From: Eubacterium sp. AF16-48
Lineage (GTDB): Bacteria > Bacillota > Clostridia > Lachnospirales > Lachnospiraceae
Reading direction: 5' to 3'
Assembly: GCF_003479405.1 (NCBI RefSeq)
Contig: NZ_QUHB01000004.1
Coordinates: 62,001-126,000, forward strand
DNA: 64,000 nt
Every line of letters begins with the position of its first letter. Within the stretch, counting starts at the first letter, position 1. Position numbers and translations under genes: made by a program. This document shows positions 48,822 through 56,324 of this stretch, one piece after another. Under the pieces are notes generated by a model that was not told the DNA's origin, did no database searches, and saw only the letters and a list, made by a program, of their open reading frames with translations.

Positions 48822-49660
48822 AATTGTATATCCTCCTTCTTTTTCATTGCCGTACCGGGAGTGGTTGGCGTTTTTTCCTGAGTTTTTGCCACAGAGAGCT
48901 TCCCCAGGACGGAAGGCTTCTCCTGGTTTTCGGGTGTAAAAATACCGCCCTCCGAAACCTCGGCGGCGGCATGTTCCGTTTTGGCCTGTTCCAGTCCTTC
49001 AACCGTATAGCCAGGTAAAAGAGTACCGTGAACCATAAAATGGTGCTCATATTCTTTCGGGATCGGCGGGGAAATTTCCGTGAATAAATGGGAATAGGCT
49101 TTCTTTCGCCCGTCCAGGTATTTTATGGCTGCGTTCTTATCTGTATATCGTTTCTGGTTTTGTCCGGCAATCTTTGCTCCATATCCCTGCTTCGGGGAAT
49201 GAATACGGACTTCCCATGTCACATACCAGGCAATCGGAACACTCTGTTTGGTTTCTCTGTCATATTTCGTATCTTCCCAAATACTGCAGGTCATCTGATA
49301 GACCCGGTTGCTGATTTTCTGATCCGCCCTCCAGTTATCGGTGTCTTTCCACTGGTTGCCGGTATGTTCAATCTCCGGTGTACGAAGATATTCCAAAGCC
49401 CGGTTGATCGTCTGTGTTGCCGCTGCCTGCTGTTCCCATTGTTTTGCAGCAGCCACCACGATTTCATAGGCTTTCTGCTCCCCGTCGATACTTCCCTGGC
49501 GCATGGCTTCCAGGCTATCTATTCCCATTGTGATCAGAGTAGAAATATCCACATTTTCACAAACTACGCTGTGTTCAATTTTAAGCTCTGATCCCGGCGT
49601 CAAGTGGTCGCCATACCGGTAGGCATGATAATCTTTATTTTCTTCCAAAATGCTGTTCAC
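48818..49660 (-). CDS. Polyvalent-type hypothetical protein (about 280 aa)
   Basis: The N-terminus has LKIEHSVVCENVDISTLITMGIDSLEAMRQGSIDGEQKAYEIVVAAAKQWEQ. The middle repeats the short ICE domain with RNQWKDTDNW-like sequence and VTWEVRIHSPKQGYGAKIAGQNQKRYTDKNAAIKYLDGRKKAYSHLFTEISPPI, as in polyvalent proteins. The C-terminus has KPSVLGKLSVAKTQEK. The start is uncertain: the GTG at 49660 lies in the GGAGG site, while ATT (8 nt) or TTG (11 nt) downstream is better spaced. Confidence 0.68.
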   Translation of the reverse strand: MNSILEENKDYHAYRYGDHLTPGSELKIEHSVVCENVDISTLITMGIDSLEAMRQGSIDGEQKAYEIVVAAAKQWEQQAAATQTINRALEYLRTPEIEHTGNQWKDTDNWRADQKISNRVYQMTCSIWEDTKYDRETKQSVPIAWYVTWEVRIHSPKQGYGAKIAGQNQKRYTDKNAAIKYLDGRKKAYSHLFTEISPPIPKEYEHHFMVHGTLLPGYTVEGLEQAKTEHAAAEVSEGGIFTPENQEKPSVLGKLSVAKTQEKTPTTPGTAMKKKEDIQL

Positions 49661-49666
49661 CTCCTG

Positions 49667-51691
49667 CTATATTTCCGGCTCGTGGTTTTTTCTGGAAAAC
49701 GTCTGTGCCGGTGATTTTTTATCTGCCGGCCTGTTTGCCGCAAGCTGATCCATCACGGAAGGACGGCCGACGCCGAACATGGATAGCTGCCCGTCCGCCG
49801 CCTCACGAAGTTCAGAAACAGAGAGGGGAAGCGTTACATCGGCATGGGTCAATAGCTGTTCCCGTTTCAAATCCTGAATGATCTCGTCAAAAACAGCGTT
49901 GATTGCACGGCGTTCTTCCCCCACAGGGAAGGCTTTCAATACCTCCATTTCTCCGTCTTTACCGGAAACCAGGGTAAGGGCACAGTCGGCATGGCCTGCC
50001 AGATAATCCGATGTGTAGGGCAGTTTGTCCTTGATATAACAGGCAAAGGCTCTGGCTGTCATTTCCACATTGCTGTCCCAATAACCGCCGTCTTTTTCAC
50101 ATTCTTTTCCCATGCGTACCGAATTACGGTAAAAATCAGTTTCCGTCCGTCCAATCTGCGGAGCTTCCTGCGCCTGCATCCCGGAAAGCATACGCTCAAA
50201 AATTTCCAGCCGTTCCCGTTCACTTTTGGGAATTACCCGGCCGGTAACATTCTTCTTAAATGCGCTGATCTGTTCCACAGAGCCGGGTTCGCCGGACAAA
50301 AATGCTTCCCGCAAGACTGCGTAGGTTTCCATCTGTTCCTCATTGCCATACCGTTTCAGGGAGGCAAGAACCGAGGAATCCAGCCAGCTTGCCGCATTTT
50401 TCCGGGTGCGTTCTGTTTGTGCTTCCGTGCGCTTTGCTGCCTGTTCCGGTGTTTCCGGTTTATACTTCATGGTGTCAATGAGTTTTTGGAACGGCGCATA
50501 GAGGTGGGGCTGTTCTGACAGCATCCCTTTTGCTCTCATCTTTGTACCAAGATAATCGTCAAGTCCATGCCACCATTCATGTGCCAGGGAACCGGCCCCG
50601 TGCATTTTTGTAAGATTGATGACTGTACGCAAAGGTTCATAATGAGCTGCAGCATTGCCGCTGCCTCTTGCACCAAAAGCGATAGCAAGTGTTCCCTGAT
50701 AAGCAATATCTTTATCGCTGATCTTAAGGGCTGACGCCAGATCCTTTAGTGCTTCAAATCCCATGTTAAGGGAGGTCTGCCGGTCGTTCTGGTTCATCCA
50801 GTTTCCAAACTCACCGCCGCGGAACCCAAAGGTATCAAGATAATGCTGTCCGGTGATCTCCACGCCATTCCGATAATCCGGTCCGGTACGTTTGACATGG
50901 GCAAGCTGTGGAGGGACAAAACGGATCTTTCCGTTTTTGTTCCTGCCTTTGGCAAGTTCCTGCACCCATTTCAGGGCAGCTTCTTTGGTCCCAAAATTGG
51001 TCCGCAGGATCGAATAGCCTTTTGTCACATAGTAGGTACCGGGTTTCCAGTCCCCATTTTTAGAATAGGTCTGTTTCCCGTCGTTGAAGTGGATCGCATA
51101 ACCTTTCGGTATTTTCTGCTCTTTGGAAACACAAAACTGTTCCTTTTTTGCTTCCTGAGTAAAGTTGCGCTCAAAATATTCAGCTGAGCGGATCAGCATG
51201 GTATTGGACAATTTGTTTGTGATCACGGGATTGTCCTGTCCCTTTTTCGTTGCCCGGTAATGGATTCCGCTTCCCCAGCCCTGTACCTTTTCTAAATATC
51301 CATTGTCAACGAAAAAGCGGTCATAGGCTCTCACAGCATCCTCCACAGTACGGACATCTGAAAGCACTGTCTGCAATTCCCGGACTGTTTTTATATATTC
51401 CTTTTGTCTCGCGGTCCGTTTTTCCGGGGTGTCATCCGTGCGGTAATACTGAGGGGAAGCGTTTAAGCCGTCTCTTGCTTTTTTAATAAAATAGACCACG
51501 CCAAGAGGAATCCCTTCCTCCAGCATGGCTGCATAGTCCGGCTTTTTCCAAACATTATCCTTTTTCACAAATTTTTCGGCTTCGCGCTCATTCATGGCTT
51601 CCAGATCATCTGCATACAGCCCGCGGTCTTTCCACAGGTCTTTTTTCGCACCGCCGATCTTTTCGCCGAAATCTTCATGCACTCCTGCCAA
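49667..51691 (-). CDS. Large polyvalent protein with LPD1-like zincin domain
   Basis: 674 aa. The N-terminal third contains a module with YFERNFTQEAKKEQFCVSKE and KGYSILRTNFGTKEAALKWVQELAKG. The central domain has the metallopeptidase-like motif SLAHEWWHGLDDYLG (H-E-x-x-H) preceded by LAIAFGARGSGNAAAHYEP, as in the LPD1 domain of polyvalent proteins. It continues with ARAFACYIKDKLPYTSDYL and ends GRPSVMDQLAANRPADKK. TTG start at 51691, GGAGG 9 nt upstream. Polyvalent proteins are thought to enter the recipient with DNA and act there; a protease role is possible. Confidence 0.8.
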   Translation of the reverse strand: MAGVHEDFGEKIGGAKKDLWKDRGLYADDLEAMNEREAEKFVKKDNVWKKPDYAAMLEEGIPLGVVYFIKKARDGLNASPQYYRTDDTPEKRTARQKEYIKTVRELQTVLSDVRTVEDAVRAYDRFFVDNGYLEKVQGWGSGIHYRATKKGQDNPVITNKLSNTMLIRSAEYFERNFTQEAKKEQFCVSKEQKIPKGYAIHFNDGKQTYSKNGDWKPGTYYVTKGYSILRTNFGTKEAALKWVQELAKGRNKNGKIRFVPPQLAHVKRTGPDYRNGVEITGQHYLDTFGFRGGEFGNWMNQNDRQTSLNMGFEALKDLASALKISDKDIAYQGTLAIAFGARGSGNAAAHYEPLRTVINLTKMHGAGSLAHEWWHGLDDYLGTKMRAKGMLSEQPHLYAPFQKLIDTMKYKPETPEQAAKRTEAQTERTRKNAASWLDSSVLASLKRYGNEEQMETYAVLREAFLSGEPGSVEQISAFKKNVTGRVIPKSERERLEIFERMLSGMQAQEAPQIGRTETDFYRNSVRMGKECEKDGGYWDSNVEMTARAFACYIKDKLPYTSDYLAGHADCALTLVSGKDGEMEVLKAFPVGEERRAINAVFDEIIQDLKREQLLTHADVTLPLSVSELREAADGQLSMFGVGRPSVMDQLAANRPADKKSPAQTFSRKNHEPEI

Positions 51692-51721
51692 TCTTCATCA
51701 CCTCCAGTCAGTGTAAAATTC

Positions 51722-52624
51722 TTATCGCTCCGGGGCAGGGCGGCGTTCTTCGTTTTTGTGAAGTTGTGGGAGGTTTCCTGTGAGCCGGTCAGTTTCCCTG
51801 CGGATCAGTTTGTCCAGAGCGCCTAAATCCTCCGGTGCAATGGCAAACTCCCGGTAATTTTCATACCACAGGCCCGTAGAGATTGCCGCGATGGGCGCAA
51901 TTTTCTCCGAACCGGATGGAAGAAGGCGATACACAGGGGCTTCGTCATAAAGAAGCATCTGCTTTGCCGTTCCCTGTGGTATGCGGTACTTATCCATATC
52001 CGGGTTCTGGGCTGCCTCCATATATTGCATATTCAGGCGTTCTTCTAAATCCTGGGGCATATAACGAAATGCCTGATCCATCCACTGTCTGAACATCGTG
52101 GAATAGTGGTACTGCCATTCCGTAACTTGATTCGGGGCATAAGAAAATCCCCAACTTTTCAGAGCATCTTTTTCGTAAAGCTCCATTTCAGTCCATTCTT
52201 TCAGGCTGACCGTAGCCGCTGAACCATCTTTGCGTTCAATATTGACGCCGCAGGGATAGAGGATATTTCTTTTTATATCCTGCCGCAGCGTGTCTAAATC
52301 CATCATCAGGACATCTCCGTACAAGTGACCGCCCTCGCTCCGATCCGTATGAAACAGGAAAGCCCTCGCTCCGATGAACTCCGTTGTTAAGATCATTTGA
52401 TGAAGATCCGCCGTAGAACAATAAGCAAATAAGGCGTCGGAAAGCCACATGTGATTTTTCCCCATGATGGCAATGGAATCAGCCCCGGTATTTGTTGCCA
52501 GAGAACGCATATTGAATTCGCATTCTCTAAGAAAATCTCCGGCAAAAATATGGAGTTCATACGCAAAGACGGATAAGTCTGTATCGCGGATCAAATGAAT
52601 CTGCGGTAGTGGTTCCTGATTCAA
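51722..52624 (-). CDS. ICE-associated hypothetical protein (300 aa)
   Basis: TTG start at 52624 with AAAGGAGG 7 nt upstream. Features: LIRDTDLSVFAYELHIFAGDFLRECEFNMRSLATNTGADSIAIMGKNHMWLSDALFAY, LFHTDRSEGGHLYGDVLMMDLDTLRQDIKRNILY, and YHYSTMFRQWMDQAFRYMPQDLEERLNMQYMEAAQNPD. A helix-rich C-terminus ends in basic RRPAPER. No known domain is recognised. Part of the accessory operon between the replication-type genes and the polyvalent protein. Confidence 0.68.
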   Translation of the reverse strand: MNQEPLPQIHLIRDTDLSVFAYELHIFAGDFLRECEFNMRSLATNTGADSIAIMGKNHMWLSDALFAYCSTADLHQMILTTEFIGARAFLFHTDRSEGGHLYGDVLMMDLDTLRQDIKRNILYPCGVNIERKDGSAATVSLKEWTEMELYEKDALKSWGFSYAPNQVTEWQYHYSTMFRQWMDQAFRYMPQDLEERLNMQYMEAAQNPDMDKYRIPQGTAKQMLLYDEAPVYRLLPSGSEKIAPIAAISTGLWYENYREFAIAPEDLGALDKLIRRETDRLTGNLPQLHKNEERRPAPER

Positions 52625-52702
52625 TCAAATTCCTCCTTTCATGTGAAGCAGCTCTTTGACCTGCTCATTTTCCGCAAACGGCTGGCTATCTGTCCCCGCC
52701 AT
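52625..52702 (-). CDS. Possible 25-aa peptide upstream of the 300-aa gene
   Basis: MAGTDSQPFAENEQVKELLH and a short tail. Its stop lies one base upstream of the TTG start of the next gene, and its last codons contain that gene's AAAGGAGG, so it may serve only translational coupling. AGGGA-type site upstream is moderate. Confidence 0.35.
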   Translation of the reverse strand: MAGTDSQPFAENEQVKELLHMKGGI

Positions 52703-52706
52703 TTAA

Positions 52707-52988
52707 TCAATCCCTCCCATCTGCCGGTAGCTGCCCGCCGGCAATCTTGCCGACAATCTCCGGACCGGTTTCATAAATCTGCATGAGGCGTTTTGCTGTG
52801 CCGCAAGGCTGTGCAGCTCCGCTGGTCCAAAGACGCACTGTGGATGGGGCAACATTCATCAAAAGCGCAAAGCCCTTTTCGTTCATGTCCAGCTTTTTCA
52901 TCAGCGATTTAACCATATCGGGGCCGTAGTCTGGACACCGGGAAGCCTCGGCAATCATCTGCAAAGCGGTATTTTCAATTTTTTTCAT
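52707..52988 (-). CDS. XRE/NadS-like helix-turn-helix protein
   Basis: 93-aa DNA-binding protein. The HTH is VKSLMKKLDMNEKGFALLMNVAPSTVRLWTSGAAQPCGTAKRLMQIYETGPEIVGKI, the arrangement of antitoxin-type YiaG/NadS regulators (single HTH plus ending helix). The ATG at 52988 has AGGAGG 8 nt upstream; the TTG two codons before is too close. No toxin gene adjoins, so an element regulator is more likely. Confidence 0.82.
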   Translation of the reverse strand: MKKIENTALQMIAEASRCPDYGPDMVKSLMKKLDMNEKGFALLMNVAPSTVRLWTSGAAQPCGTAKRLMQIYETGPEIVGKIAGGQLPADGRD

Positions 52989-53020
52989 TTTCAAATCCTC
53001 CTGTTATTTGTTTTCCAGCC

Positions 53021-53245
53021 TTATGCCGGGGCAAAGCTGATCTGGTTGTGTTTCATCCTTTTGGCAAAGTCCGGCATCGAATAATTTACCCCGTCAATTT
53101 CTGCATGGGTGTCATCCAGACGATGACAAACAGCAAAGTGCCTGTCCCCGTTTCCATAGAACAGGCAGAGTAAACCATTGTCGGGAATGGAAAACAGCGC
53201 TTTTCCGGCGCTGTCTGTAAAGCAGATATGTTGAGATCCATTCAT
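53021..53245 (-). CDS. Small hypothetical protein (74 aa)
   Basis: Start at 53245 after AGGGAGG: MNGSQHICFTDSAGKALFSI, DNGLLCLFYGNGDRHFAVCHRLDDTHAEIDGVNYSMPDFAKRMKHN. It looks like a compact alpha/beta domain with strand-turn-strand (ALFSIPDNGLLCLFYGNGD) and recurs after primase-like genes in ICEs to my recollection. Function unknown. Confidence 0.7.
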   Translation of the reverse strand: MNGSQHICFTDSAGKALFSIPDNGLLCLFYGNGDRHFAVCHRLDDTHAEIDGVNYSMPDFAKRMKHNQISFAPA

Positions 53246-53258
53246 GTTGAAATCCTCC

Positions 53259-54239
53259 CTAAATTGAAACGGCCGCCTCTTTTGGGCGGCGTTGGTGCTG
53301 GCTGGTTTGCAGTTGTTCCCGAACCAGCAGCAATTTCTCATTGTAATCTTTTCCCATCCGGGGAGGGTTGACACTTACCCGGATATGACGGAAACGTTTA
53401 TCCTCGTGAAGCATGGTCTTGATTTTCCGGGCATTGACAAATCCGGCAAGGTCGTGGTCCATATAAAGGGTAACACGCCGTATCTCCGGGTGGCGTTCCA
53501 GGAAAGAAGTCAGCGCCACATGGGAAGTACCGCCCAAAGACAAGCGATAACCATTCCATTTCCATCCCTCCAGCTCTTGAAGTGTCGCATGGGAAAGCGC
53601 ATCAATAGGAGCTTCAAAGACTGCCACATGCCGGCTGCCCGGACTTTGCGGGGGATAACAAAAGTTATATCCTTTGTCGCTGCCATAGACATCCTTTTTG
53701 AGATTGCCGCTGATACTGCGCATACAGGCAAACTTCGCTTTCCCGGAATCATCTTTCCCAACAAACACACAAACCGGTTCTCCATGATACCGGGCTTCGT
53801 AAAAAATCCCGGCTTGTAAACACTGGCGAATGACTTCTGAGCTGATCCCCCGTTTCTGCAAATAGAAGACCGCAGCGGTCGCGCAACGTCTGGCCCAGGG
53901 GAGAGCGAATGTTTTCTTTTCCGGCTCTTTTGATACCTGTATTTCTGCCGTACTTCGGTAAGCCGGTTCCTGTGGGATTTCGCCACCTACCAGAGCATGA
54001 ACCGCATCCACAAGACCATATCCCCGAATCTGGATCAGGTAGTCCAGCGCATTGATACTCCGTCCGCGGCTGTTCCAGTACCAGTACCTTTTCCCGGTCA
54101 CATATACCAGACTGTCATGCTCCTTATGCCGGAAATTAGGTCCATCCTGTTTCAGCACGCCGGGTTCATGGAATTGCAGGTAAGTAAACAAGTCAGCTTC
54201 CCGCGCTGCCTGAATCTGTTCTTTGGTTACGCCGGGCAT
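53259..54239 (-). CDS. DUF3991/Toprim primase-like protein
   Basis: 326 aa. The N-terminal zinc-finger-less DUF3991 module is FTYLQFHEPGVLKQDGPNFRHKEHDSLVYVTGKRYWYWNSRGRSINALDYL, followed by AVFYLQKRGISSEVIRQCLQAGIFYE. The Toprim domain has VAVFEAPIDALSHATL and VTLYMDHDLAGFVNARKI (the acidic E and DxD residues). Such proteins resemble DnaG/LtrC primases and may prime the complementary strand after transfer. The ATG at 54239 has no ribosome site of its own; a 12-codon leader ORF with AAGGAGG overlaps it. Confidence 0.88.
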   Translation of the reverse strand: MPGVTKEQIQAAREADLFTYLQFHEPGVLKQDGPNFRHKEHDSLVYVTGKRYWYWNSRGRSINALDYLIQIRGYGLVDAVHALVGGEIPQEPAYRSTAEIQVSKEPEKKTFALPWARRCATAAVFYLQKRGISSEVIRQCLQAGIFYEARYHGEPVCVFVGKDDSGKAKFACMRSISGNLKKDVYGSDKGYNFCYPPQSPGSRHVAVFEAPIDALSHATLQELEGWKWNGYRLSLGGTSHVALTSFLERHPEIRRVTLYMDHDLAGFVNARKIKTMLHEDKRFRHIRVSVNPPRMGKDYNEKLLLVREQLQTSQHQRRPKEAAVSI

Positions 54240-54265
54240 AGTACCGGCACAGTGTTTCTTTTCAT
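54227..54265 (-). CDS. Leader peptide coupled to the primase-like gene
   Basis: MKRNTVPVLCPA followed by TAA. It has the only good ribosome site (AAGGAGG, 9 nt before its ATG) and its stop lies just inside the primase-like ORF in another frame, so termination could reload ribosomes at 54239. Confidence 0.4.
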   Translation of the reverse strand: MKRNTVPVLCPA

Positions 54266-54316
54266 TGTGCTTTGCCTCCTTCCTGTGATGAAATGAAAAA
54301 AGACACCCAAAGGTGC

Positions 54317-55189
54317 CTAACAGCCGTACAGGTCGTGATTGACCTCGGCACGGTAATAGCTGTCCATTGTAGCCGGGGCATTATACAGCGCCGCCAGCAG
54401 ATACGCTTTGATGTTTCCGACCTTCGTTGTGTTCTTGTCGATACAGTCAAAGACATACTCTAAGTGGCCGGAATTGATCTTCAGGAACCGGCTCTTGACG
54501 ATTTCCCTCGGAAAATCATCTCCGGCAATGCGAATGTAAGGGCGTTTCGACAAAATCACTTCAAGCATAAGTTCAAGGGCTTCATCCAAACGTTCCCTGC
54601 CATACCGTAAGACCAGTAAGTCATATTCAATATTTTCTTTGATGATTTCACGATAGGCTTCTATCAGCTCTATCCGATCCATCCCATCCGTGCGGTTTGC
54701 CGCTTCCGGCTCTGCCGGATAGATTGATGGATAAGTTATTGATTTATCTTTTTTTGATTTTTTTGTTTTTAATGGATTAGTATTTAATTGTGCCGGATTT
54801 TCCTGTTCAGGTTCCGCCTGTTTAGGTTTTGCCTGTTCTGGTTTTACCTGTCTTGGATTTTCCCGTTTAGGTGAAAGCCCTGTGTTTTCGGTACTTACAG
54901 GCTGCTCATGGATCGTATATTCAATGTCTCCCAACTGCCCGTTATCATAGCGGAGGCGCTGTCTGGTGAGATAACCATGCCGCTCCAGTTCCTTCAGGGC
55001 AGTAGTGATAGAATCCACACCATCCTTGCAGATATGGGCGAGTCCCTTTGTGGTATAATCCCAATCTTCCGGCAGCGACAACATAAGTGATAAAAGCCCC
55101 TTTGCCTTTAAGGACAACTCCGTATTGCGCAGATGGTGATTGCTCATTATCGTAAAGTCCTTTGTTTTCTCTACACGGAATACTGCCAT
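54317..55189 (-). CDS. RepA_N/DUF6017-type replication-initiator-like protein
   Basis: 290 aa. The N-terminal winged helix is FRVEKTKDFTIMSNHHLRNTELSLKAKGLLSLMLSLPEDWDYTTKGLAHICKDGVDSITTALKELERHGYLTRQR. A linker with heptad-like Lys/Glu/Gln repeats (KPEQAKPKQAEPEQENPAQ) and a C-terminal helical domain (IELIEAYREIIKENIEYDLL ... EYVFDCIDKNTTKVGNIKAYLLAALYNAP) follow. This resembles DnaD/RepA_N-type ICE proteins with a DUF6017 end, probably involved in replication or maintenance of the circular form. AAGGAGG before ATG. Confidence 0.85.
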   Translation of the reverse strand: MAVFRVEKTKDFTIMSNHHLRNTELSLKAKGLLSLMLSLPEDWDYTTKGLAHICKDGVDSITTALKELERHGYLTRQRLRYDNGQLGDIEYTIHEQPVSTENTGLSPKRENPRQVKPEQAKPKQAEPEQENPAQLNTNPLKTKKSKKDKSITYPSIYPAEPEAANRTDGMDRIELIEAYREIIKENIEYDLLVLRYGRERLDEALELMLEVILSKRPYIRIAGDDFPREIVKSRFLKINSGHLEYVFDCIDKNTTKVGNIKAYLLAALYNAPATMDSYYRAEVNHDLYGC

Positions 55190-55218
55190 TGTACCGCCTC
55201 CTTTCTTCGACTATTCCG

Positions 55219-55740
55219 TTACAAGGCATGATCCCTGCGGTCATAATGGAGATGACCGTCAGAGACCTTCGCATGGTTTTTCAGTTTCACTTCGCCCCGT
55301 TCCTGGCTCTCTAAAAATTTCTGATAGCCGGCATCTGTAAGGAACAAGCGCATCTTATCGCCTTTGTCGCCAACAGGGGAATCGTAAGACAATACATCAA
55401 AGACGATCATGTGCTTTACTTCTGGATCAAAGCGTTCAAGTGCCATGATGTCATGCCCCTTCAATTTTTCTGCCCCTGATTGTTGTCTGGCCTCGGCGAT
55501 CTTTTCTCCAATCGTCCGGGCTGGATAGGGCAGACGGTAATTCTTCTGAATATCTTTTACCAAGTCCATGCACTCTGCATTTGACAGAACACGAAGTTTT
55601 GCCATAAGACCTTCTGCCGCCTCCCGCTGTTCGGAATTATTTGAATACCGCACGGTCATATAAAGTTCATTCAGGATCTTTGTCTGATAATCGCCCTCCA
55701 CTTGAAAGAGCAGCTTTTTTTCCATTTCGTTTAATTCCAT
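55219..55740 (-). CDS. Hypothetical ICE protein (173 aa, DUF6100-like)
   Basis: First minus-strand gene at the right end of the ICE. The helical N-terminal half (LNEMEKKLLFQVEGDYQTKILNELYMTVRYSNNSEQREAAEGLMAKLRVLSNAECMDLVKDIQKNYRLPYPARTIGEKIAEAR) precedes an alpha/beta C-terminal half (HDIMALERFDPEVKHMIVFDVL, KMRLFLTDAGYQKFLES). GGAG 6 nt before ATG. To my recollection such proteins sit next to the DUF6017 replication protein. Function unknown. Confidence 0.72.
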   Translation of the reverse strand: MELNEMEKKLLFQVEGDYQTKILNELYMTVRYSNNSEQREAAEGLMAKLRVLSNAECMDLVKDIQKNYRLPYPARTIGEKIAEARQQSGAEKLKGHDIMALERFDPEVKHMIVFDVLSYDSPVGDKGDKMRLFLTDAGYQKFLESQERGEVKLKNHAKVSDGHLHYDRRDHAL

Positions 55741-55997
55741 GTGGATCTCCTTTCTCTCGAAAATGAGTATGAAAAAAGGGCGTCCACCTATAAAAGTGAA
55801 ACGCCCACGGCAACCAGCGGTCAGACATAAAGCCGGACCGCTGGCACTATTAAATTTTGTCGTTAATAAAACAGCCTCCTTTTTTCTTTATAGTTTTCGT
55901 CAATTTTCAACTTGGAAAAGGAATTGAATAAAAGACGACAAACGCTCAAACCCCTTGAAAATAAAGGCTTTTTCTGTTTGTCGTTATTATACCGTAA
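55741..55997. other. Right terminal region of the ICE
   Basis: Non-coding. Hairpins GGGCGT/ACGCCC (55778-55806) and CCAGCGGTC/GACCGCTGG (55814-55844) are present. CGACAAAC/GTTTGTCG arms (about 55933-55983) enclose CCTTGAAAATAAAGG, a motif also present in the 19244-19356 segment. The sequence GTCGTTA(A/T)TA occurs twice (near 55859 and 55979). These repeats near the junction may be recombinase binding sites. Confidence 0.5.
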
Positions 55998-56324
55998 CGG
56001 CACAGTCATGCGGCATTTCTGATCAATAAGGGAGTGCAACCATTGATGATTAAAGAAAGGTTTGGACATACGGACATTCGCATTACATTGAATACTTATG
56101 GGCACTTATATCCAGATCAGCAGAAAGTGGTGGCAGATATGCTGGATGATGAAAATATAAAAAGCTCCGGAAGTACGAACAACCGGAGCAATGTGACAAA
56201 TGGGGACGAATCCACAAATGTCAACCCTAGACAAGTTGATTATATCAGGGATTCTTCCAGAGAACAACAGATAATTGGCGAGAATAGTTTGAAAAATGGA
56301 GGAATTTATGGAACAGAGAAATGA
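55998..56324 (+). pseudogene. C-terminal fragment of a tyrosine integrase interrupted by the ICE
   Basis: From about 55,998 the frame reads RHSHAAFLINKGVQPLMIKERFGHTDIRITLNTYGHLYPDQQ, i.e. the R-H-S, LGH-like H and catalytic Tyr of a phage-type integrase, then a divergent tail to the stop at 56324. Just upstream the frame has a stop (TAA) and ICE sequence, so the conserved H-D-L-R box is cut between L and R. The N-terminal part should lie on the far left of the ICE, outside the window. It was presumably the integrase of the mobilizable element that follows. Confidence 0.88.
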
